From Riptortus pedestris (Eukaryota; Arthropoda; Insecta; Hemiptera; Alydidae), in the NCBI GenBank assembly GCA_019009955.1, contig CM032228.1, positions 230,506,001 to 230,570,000 on the forward strand: DNA of 64,000 nt. Direction: 5' to 3'. Numbering within the stretch: the first letter of the stretch is position 1; each line of letters opens with the position of its first letter. Shown here piece by piece: positions 57,161-64,000 of the stretch. The translations under genes and the position numbers were made by a program. The notes under the pieces were generated by a model. It saw only the letters and a program-made list of their open reading frames with translations. It was not told where the DNA came from and did not search any database.

Positions 57161-57804
57161 TGTCCAAACTGAAAACTGTTTGATAACATTCTAAATATTG
57201 TCCTATCCTACGCAAATTCAACAACCAACCCACGACTCCGATACATAACTTTTAAAAATAAAGGGCTAGTTTTAGAGTTTTATCATTCTTAAGGAGTTCT
57301 AAATTAACGAATTAGAATTCAGTACTATCAGAAAACAGAACTAAATCAAAACAGAAATGGAACACAAACAGAAATCTAACACAACAAAGGAACAAACAAA
57401 AGATAAAATCCATAACTAACTACAAAAACTGAAACGTGAGAATTGAAAACGAAACATACAGTCACGTAGGATAATAGGGAAATCAAATAAAATATATTAT
57501 CAATTAATAAATAAATTGTCAGGTAAAATGGAAGATGTAAGATTTGCATCAATGAAATTAATGAGATTTAGATAAAATAGTTGGTGGCTTATTACAAAAA
57601 AAAAAAAAATCATATTCCTTCATTCACGCTCGTGTATCACTGGAGTTTCATGCTCAGTTTGAGTTACTGAGAACGAAAGTCATGAATTGCATTATGAAAT
57701 TGTATTATAAAATATTTAAATAGAATACCTAATGATACTAACATAACCTCTGGCAACGCCTTGTATTTATGCCTAAATAAATAAATAATATAATTTTGGA
57801 GTTA
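57161..57804. other. AT-rich DNA
   Basis: An A run at 57597-57610; no supported feature. Confidence 0.4.
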
Positions 57805-58125
57805 GACAGACTCTTTGTCATTTGAACTGGGCCCTCTCAGAACCATCGGACACCGCCAATGTCCTTCAAAATTGACCCGGAGAGATTCATTGGAAGCTCG
57901 GCGAGCAGGGATGAGGTAATAAGGCCGTGGCTGGAGCGGGCCGGCTGGAGCGGGTTGGCTGGAAGGGGGATGGGCCCCCCACTACCTTGCCCAGTGGTGG
58001 GGGCACTCCTCGACTCCAGTCACTGGAAAGCCTTCTCAAAGGCTGACTCGTTCCCTCTCACCCCAGTGCTCTCTCGCATCTTCTCCAGTAGTAGTGCGCT
58101 ATTCGCCGTACCGCCCGACACATAT
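57805..58125. other. GC-rich patch
   Basis: Clearly GC-richer than its neighbours ('gcgggccggctggagcggg', 'gggccccccactacc'). A 132-codon frame on + (57859-58257) covers it and then runs into AT-rich DNA, without any recognisable domain. It could be a non-coding exon, a promoter-like island or a fragment of an unknown transposon. Confidence 0.3.
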
Positions 58126-58604
58126 ATATATCAGGCTTACCTTTTATTCAACCGCAACAGCATACAGGTAAACTGGACATCATACATTTTTAATATAATT
58201 ATGTCATTTATCATTGCATTATTCATCACATCACATATTAAAAATTGCTTGTCTTAACTGCCTACTAACTACTTCATTGCTGCTACAGGCACAACACTCA
58301 GAAAATAACTTAAATAAGAATAATAATTGCACATACATGCTGCATACTAAGATACTAATTCACAACTGTTTCATTATTCAGCTTTTCTTTAAAACATGTG
58401 ATTCATTTTAACAGCTGATTTCTGAACGGGAATAATTCGCTAAATACTTCCTCTACCTAGCGCGGTCCCTTAGTTAGCTTAAATCATTATTTATCACATA
58501 ATCATATCTATTATTAATTGCATTTTTAGTCCGTCGATGTATATTTCTTTTAAAGCAATACTAATTCCCGAAAGCTTCATTATTTTATTAAACAATGTTT
58601 CCTC

Positions 58605-58605
<1 letters not shown>
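58126..58605. other. AT-rich DNA
   Basis: 58405-58445 ('acagctgatttctgaacggg', 'aataattcgctaaa') weakly resembles a reversed family A 5' end. Nothing else. Confidence 0.3.

Positions 58606-58650
<45 letters not shown>
58606..58650. repeat. (TA)n microsatellite
   Basis: About 22 TA units. Confidence 0.95.
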
Positions 58651-58652
<2 letters not shown>

Positions 58653-58713
58653 TAAATACATTTTGCAGACGTATAAATTTATCTTTCCTATGATTGGTTA
58701 TAGTTTCATTTAT

Positions 58714-58877
58714 TTTTATTATTTATTAACGTCCACGTTTTGCAACATAGGCTAATTGGGACAGGTTATCTACAGGTTACCACCCTTTTCTAGCCAGGGT
58801 GGGATTTTAGGATGTTATTTAATGAATACCGTCACTAAATAATTTCCTTTGCCCAAGCGAGAATTGAACTCGCAATA
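58714..58877 (-). mobile_element. tRNA-derived SINE, truncated
   Basis: Same family as 13133 and 35166, reversed: 'ttaacgtccacgttttgcaa', 'gttatctacaggttacca', 'ttctagccagggtgggatt' and the B box ('gcgagaattgaactcgc'). It stops just beyond the B box and is followed by 'aataataataatt', so the tRNA-like 5' head is lost. TSD not identified. Confidence 0.8.
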
Positions 58878-59189
58878 ATAATAATTCAATAATTAAGCAA
58901 ATGTTTCATAATATTGTTCACTATAACGCTTATATTTTTCTAAATTTCTCCAATCAATTAAACTTCCGTGTAGAAGATTCGTATTTCCTGGTCTATTGAC
59001 CAAGTCGAGAATGGAGAATTTAAGGATCCTACCTTATATTCGTAAAGATATTGCAATTTTTTTAAGAAATTTGGTAATGTCGCCTTAATATACTTTTAAC
59101 ATATCCGGTTTCCAGTTCCATGTATTGCCTACAACCGTATCCTATTCCGTATCCTGGTTATTTAAAAAATCGACCAATAATGTTATACG

Positions 59190-59232
<43 letters not shown>

Positions 59233-61982
59233 TTCACATATACTTATTTGATGTAATGCATTATGTGACAGCTTACATATTTACTTCGATTTTGGCTCTC
59301 CTGTTGTCTTTAACAAGAAAAAGAATGGTTACTTGCTAGTATATTCATGCTAGTTTAATTTATCTACGATACTGTAAATAATAATATTTAATAAGTATTC
59401 ATATCGAAAATTCAACTTTATATTCATTTTTGCCGCATTTCACAACCCTGACAATTAAGCGACATATCTGTTAAGTACCTGTAGAAATAGAATGGTATAC
59501 TCTTATCAATTTCATTACATTTTCACATAAATATTCTAATTTGTAAACATGTGTATCCACTGTTATATGTAAGTTTTGATATTTTAAGAATGCAATTGAG
59601 GCCTATGCACTGGCTTGGTTATGTAGTAATTCCGCCATTGTGTATGGAAAGCCTATATTAGTCCTTAGATGACGATTTATAAGAATCATGCAAAAAAAAA
59701 AAAAAACCCAATTTTTATAAATTTTAGTAATTATTAATTTCTAATTATTTTAGGAAAATAATACTTTAAAAGTAGCCCTTTATTTTTACACGTTATGTAA
59801 TTGGACTCGTGGAGGGGTTGCTGAGTTTGTAGAGGATAAGACAATATGCAGGATTTTATCCATCACTTCTGAAGGCCAAATAAATCTTTAATTTGTACAA
59901 AACCCAGCTCTATAATTTCTACCAAATAATAACAGCGCATTTCCTGCATTAAAATATTAAAAATAAAGTTGTACTCATTGCTTAGTTCCTTTAAGAATAG
60001 TCACACAAGTTACATAACATTTTTGTGGTGAATTTAATATCTCAAAGTTGAATATTGGCTTCAGTTTCAGATATTTTCACCCCTATTATTTATTTAAATA
60101 AAAATGTAAACCTAATCTAGATTATTCTTACTCAAAGGATTTTGTTCTACTACACTTAAGGATAAATAAATATTACGTTAATTTGTTTAATCGCAACCTA
60201 AACTGTTAAAAAGTTTCCTTTTGTAATAAAAAATTAATCAAAATATTCAAAATGGTTTTAAATGCACAAAAACTGAATCATACAGATCACGACCTCTCTG
60301 AATATTTTAAAAATTGTATAATCTGGCCTCTTAAATCTCGTGGCAGTGTATTGTCGATAATTTCCCGTCAATTTAGCTATCTCACTGTGTAAGTAAAATT
60401 TAGCAAAAAATATTCATAATCCTTTGATTGAAAATTTTATTCATATAAATATTTAGTTTTATCGGTCACACATATATTAGTTACCAAATATTAATTTTTA
60501 ATTATTAAAAATGACAAACTTCGAACGACTTCGGCTAATTTGGTAATCAAATAATAAAATTAGACTAAAATCTGGGGCCTAATTTTTTTTTTTAATAGAA
60601 AATTATTTTAAATAAGTATTTCTAATACTATTAGACAAAACATTTTTGCATAATTGACAGAAATATAAAAGGAAAAACACTTGCGATAAAGCTCATCGGC
60701 ATCATGTTTTGACATATCTATTTATATATAACCCTTTTAAGTTTCCTCCTACTTTTTTTAAAAAAATTGTTTAACGTAAATTAAACTCAGTATTGATAGA
60801 AAAGTCTTGTATCCGAAATATGAATTTATATATTTTAAGAATTACTATTTATCTATAAAAATTGATCTAGAAAATAGAATATAACTAAGCAATTTTATGA
60901 AAATAGAAAATTTTAATGTTACCAGTCAAATCTTTTTTGTACAATGCCTAAAAGTGGAAATTTATACAATTTTAGTTTTTAAGCTTCTCACTAAATGTTC
61001 TGTAAGTGTAAATGTTTTCTTAACCAATATAAACTTTATTTCCTTAATTTAATTAAAACAAGTTTTAGTTGTAGACCTTACTTTGCTCGGAGAGAATTTC
61101 CTTCTAAACTGTTTTTCTAATATTTCTTCTTAAGTGGAGTTGCCCTGAGTTTGTGATGTTTCGATGATGCCATGCAGTATATTTATTTAGGAAATGTTAT
61201 TACAGTAGAAGCCTAAATGGTTAGTTCCTGGAGATCTATTTTTCTTTTTGGTGTATATATGCGCTCTATCCTAACATTATCATTGTGTTGAGTAGGGTTT
61301 GCACTTTTCTTCTTTTTTTTAGTCGAGTGACGCCAACACATGATTAATCTTCAAAAGTAAAAATTAAAAGTAACTAAATATATAGAATAAAATTTAGTGA
61401 AATAAACTATTAAAATAATTAATACTAGTTCGCTATAATAATATTTTGTTGACACTATTTAATATAAGAAAAAAAATGGCAACTCTTTACGTAAGTGTTG
61501 TTTGTAAGAATTGTGCTGAGATATCTGTGCTGTTTTAAGTGTTATCTAGATTGACCCAGTTTGACCTTTTCCTCTCTGAGGTCGCAAAACTTTTCGTTCC
61601 TATTGTGAACAACTCATCGAATACGGCGGGGACCGTGTTCAAGAATGCTTGCTCATTAACAAGCTTGAATCTCATTAATAAACAGGGTTGGGTTTGGATA
61701 CTAAATTTTCAATAAACTCCCGTTAAATAAATGAAGGCACGGAAAATAATTGTATTTATTTTTTTTATATTATATTTGGTTTCATTTTTTCTTATTTCTT
61801 CTGCGTGTTCAACTCTGTTTAACAGGTTTATGATTTCAATTTTGATCTCCCACTTGCGACACTTGCGAGGTGTCGTTAGGCCTAGCGCCTTCAACTACCC
61901 TGGGAAACTCAGCCCGCACTACTTGTGAATCCTGCTTACAATTGCTACTTTATCTATGCCCAACCCTATATACTTACATGCA
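58878..61982. other. Repeat-poor, very AT-rich DNA
   Basis: About 3.1 kb with no family A, B or SINE copy. Contains the TA tract at 59190-59230 and an A run at 59692-59707. 61500-61690 is slightly GC-richer. No open frame of interest and no recognisable RNA gene. Confidence 0.45.
59190..59230. repeat. (TA)n microsatellite
   Basis: About 20 TA units. Confidence 0.95.
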
Positions 61983-62047
<65 letters not shown>

Positions 62048-62065
62048 GGTGAGAGAGAGAGAGAT
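61983..62065. repeat. (TA)n(GA)n compound microsatellite
   Basis: About 20 TA units followed by GA units with one 'gggt' interruption; same order as at 3776-3866. Confidence 0.95.
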
Positions 62066-62489
62066 AACAAACAAGTTGTATTGTAGCATTTTAGGAATTG
62101 GCCATAAATAATTTAAGACATTTAAATTACATGTATCTAACTTCTAAAGTATATTCATTAAAATTTTAGCATTACTTTTGTTTTTAAATTAACAAAAATC
62201 AATCTTGTCCTTTATTTGATATAAATTATTCTAAACAAATAGATGGAATGTTACTACGGGCATTTCAAAAAGAATGCTAACTTTTTTATTGGAAATGGAC
62301 CCATTGTTTAAAAAACAAAATTGAAATGAAGTCATATTCAACATTTTCAACAATATTTTGTCTTGATTGTATTCTTCTTCAACCAAATTTATGCAAAGGA
62401 AAAAAAAAACACAAAAGATCCATTTGAATAATCCACAGGGGGTTGAGATCGGGGGAGGGGAGTCTTCAAAATGGGGGCTTCTACATCAT
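62066..62489. other. AT-rich spacer
   Basis: An A run at 62399-62410, then a short G-rich patch; no supported feature. Confidence 0.4.
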
Positions 62490-62810
62490 TCGGTTTGAAG
62501 ATTGTCTTCCATCTTAATAATTAAATTTAAATTACATTCATCTTCTTAAGCCGTTGCAAATGGGAAATGTCTTATTTGATATTTAGTTTAGTACAAAATT
62601 AACATTAAATAAAAATAATAGAGGTAAAATATGTGGTGGGATTCGTGACTAATTGAAATATCGTTTTATCACATTTTGTTAATAACAGGTCATAATAAAT
62701 TAACCAAAATATGATAATAACCTTAAATGAGCTGTGACATTTAAAAAAAAAAAAATACTTCCAATAAAGTCTTAGGTAAGGGGAGGTGATAGGAAAATAC
62801 CAATGAGACT
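62490..62810 (+). repeat. Unclassified repeat E, copy 2
   Basis: Second copy of the element at 56756-57095, same orientation, diverged by substitutions and small indels including an A run at 62743-62755. The flanking ~42-bp repeats of copy 1 are not seen here. Confidence 0.7.
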
Positions 62811-63686
62811 TTTCCATTATTGTATTACAATATGAAGAATATCAATAAAATGTTTCTGATCATCCCCCCCATTCGTACTTGCTAAAGCGATTATTAATGA
62901 CGATAATTGCTCAAATGCATTTATAATTTCGTAATTTTTCATCTACTCGTTATAATGATATGAAGTGTGACTCTATGTTGAAATTATTATGATCATTCTC
63001 TATGAGATGGAACCGTAAAAAGAAAACCAAAAGGATGTCTTATCAAAACAGTCTGTATTTTATTTATTTATGTGTGGTTTGTTAGCAGCATTTTAATCTG
63101 CAACTCACTCTAATAAAAGAGTCATTTATTGTCATTAGATAGGAGCCATTAAAAATATCACGCTTTTTATGGATGTAATATATGAATGACAATCGATTTG
63201 TGACCCATTAAAGTATTGTCTAATAGAATTCTAGTACTATCATTTACAACTGCCGCTATTATATTATTGAATTATGATAGCGCAATAAAACTTTCAGAAG
63301 GCCTCCAAGATGAGATAAGCCCTCGATAGCGTAGATTGCAGTTTCGAAATGCTATTTGCAACAAGAGGTCGGTGTTTTTTTTTTTTTAATCTTTAGCAGT
63401 GATTTAAAACTATGCTAATTAAGGAACGGAAGTGGTTGGCAGACTGATACTCCCCCTTCACCGCGGCAAGTGCAGTCTCTTGCGCAATGCAACAAGTTAT
63501 GCAAGGCTCGCACGATGCAATTCTCTACTTCTTTTTAATGCTTACTTTTTAAATCGTGGCTCAACTTTTAACTAAATAAATACCTCCATAATTTAGGGCC
63601 ATTCAAGAATCAAGAATTGCCATAATGATTGACATATTATCTCTAGTTTAAAATTGCATAAATTACTGTGCTCTTTTTCTCCTTCT
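62811..63686. other. AT-rich DNA
   Basis: A T run at 63376-63389; 63430-63520 slightly GC-richer. No gene supported. Confidence 0.4.
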
Positions 63687-63812
<126 letters not shown>

Positions 63813-63840
63813 GAAATATTTACGGAGTTATATATTCAAT

Positions 63841-64000
63841 TTTAACAGATTTCTCCCATATGAAATGAACTATTGAATTTGTGATCGTGACATAGCTCAA
63901 AACGTTCTTCAATTGTCCACAGATCTTACTTAATCTTAATTTCATAGATTTAAAGAAGAAACCTCTTGTACAATACGTTTTATAACGATCAAATAAAAAC
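63841..64000 (+). mobile_element. Family A 5' fragment at the window edge
   Basis: 'taacagatttctcccatatg' then 'aactattgaatttgtgatc', 'gtgacatagctcaaaacg' and 'caattgtccacagatct' follow the first ~80 bp of family A, decayed. The last ~30 bases resemble a reversed family A interior, so two fragments may meet here. Confidence 0.5.

Overview
The window looks like a piece of an AT-rich metazoan genome: long (TA)n, (TG)n and (AG)n microsatellites, tRNA-derived SINEs with target-site duplications, a decayed mariner, a LINE fragment, and two kinds of rolling-circle transposon. An arthropod or another invertebrate fits best; I cannot name the species. I find no intact protein-coding gene, rRNA or functional tRNA. 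Nearly all long open frames are artefacts of tandem repeats, or run through transposon remnants. The window is either a gene desert or the inside of a very long intron.

The dominant component, roughly a quarter of the sequence, is one dispersed family that I call family A. About 16 copies keep one or both ends, and about 15 more fragments are visible, in both orientations. A copy begins with AGCAGATTTCCC inside a 20-base palindrome. It carries a TA microsatellite about 110-130 bp in, and ends with the inverted motif GGGAAATCTGCT, a short hairpin (ACGCAG-CCC-CTGCGT) and GACGGACTTTT. A terminal 5' repeat paired with a subterminal 3' repeat, a 3' hairpin and T-rich insertion points is the layout of non-autonomous Helentron (Helitron2-type) elements. 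Long (~950 bp) and short (~560-720 bp) forms exist. No copy encodes a Rep/helicase.

A second family, B, has ends of the classical Helitron type: 5' TCTATATATA, 3' hairpin then CTAG, inserted between A and T. It carries an internal ~297-bp unit present in different copy numbers. One B copy sits in the TA tract of an A copy (6112-6333).

Layout: 1-7 kb, A copies and remnants; 7.1-8.5 kb, an 81-bp minisatellite of 17 units; 9.3-11.3 kb, a 43/64-bp satellite with a homogenised core; 11.9-20 kb, SINEs, a foldback element, A copies and B2; 21.8-22.1 kb, a 129-bp perfect inverted repeat between 13-bp direct repeats; 24-25.4 kb, a long A copy with a clean 423-bp insertion; 27.4-30.3 kb, LINE, truncated SINE and mariner relics; 30.4-39.8 kb, A copies including a head-to-tail pair, a poly(A)-ended retrocopy and a SINE; 41-56 kb, A copies mixed with B3-B5 and long microsatellites; 56-64 kb, repeat-poor AT-rich DNA with an unclassified direct repeat pair, a GC-rich patch and a (CT)n(CA)n tract.

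There are no gene circuits to describe. The observable biology is transposition history: two rolling-circle families spreading microsatellites, nesting and tandem arrangement of copies, and LINE-mediated retroposition of SINEs.
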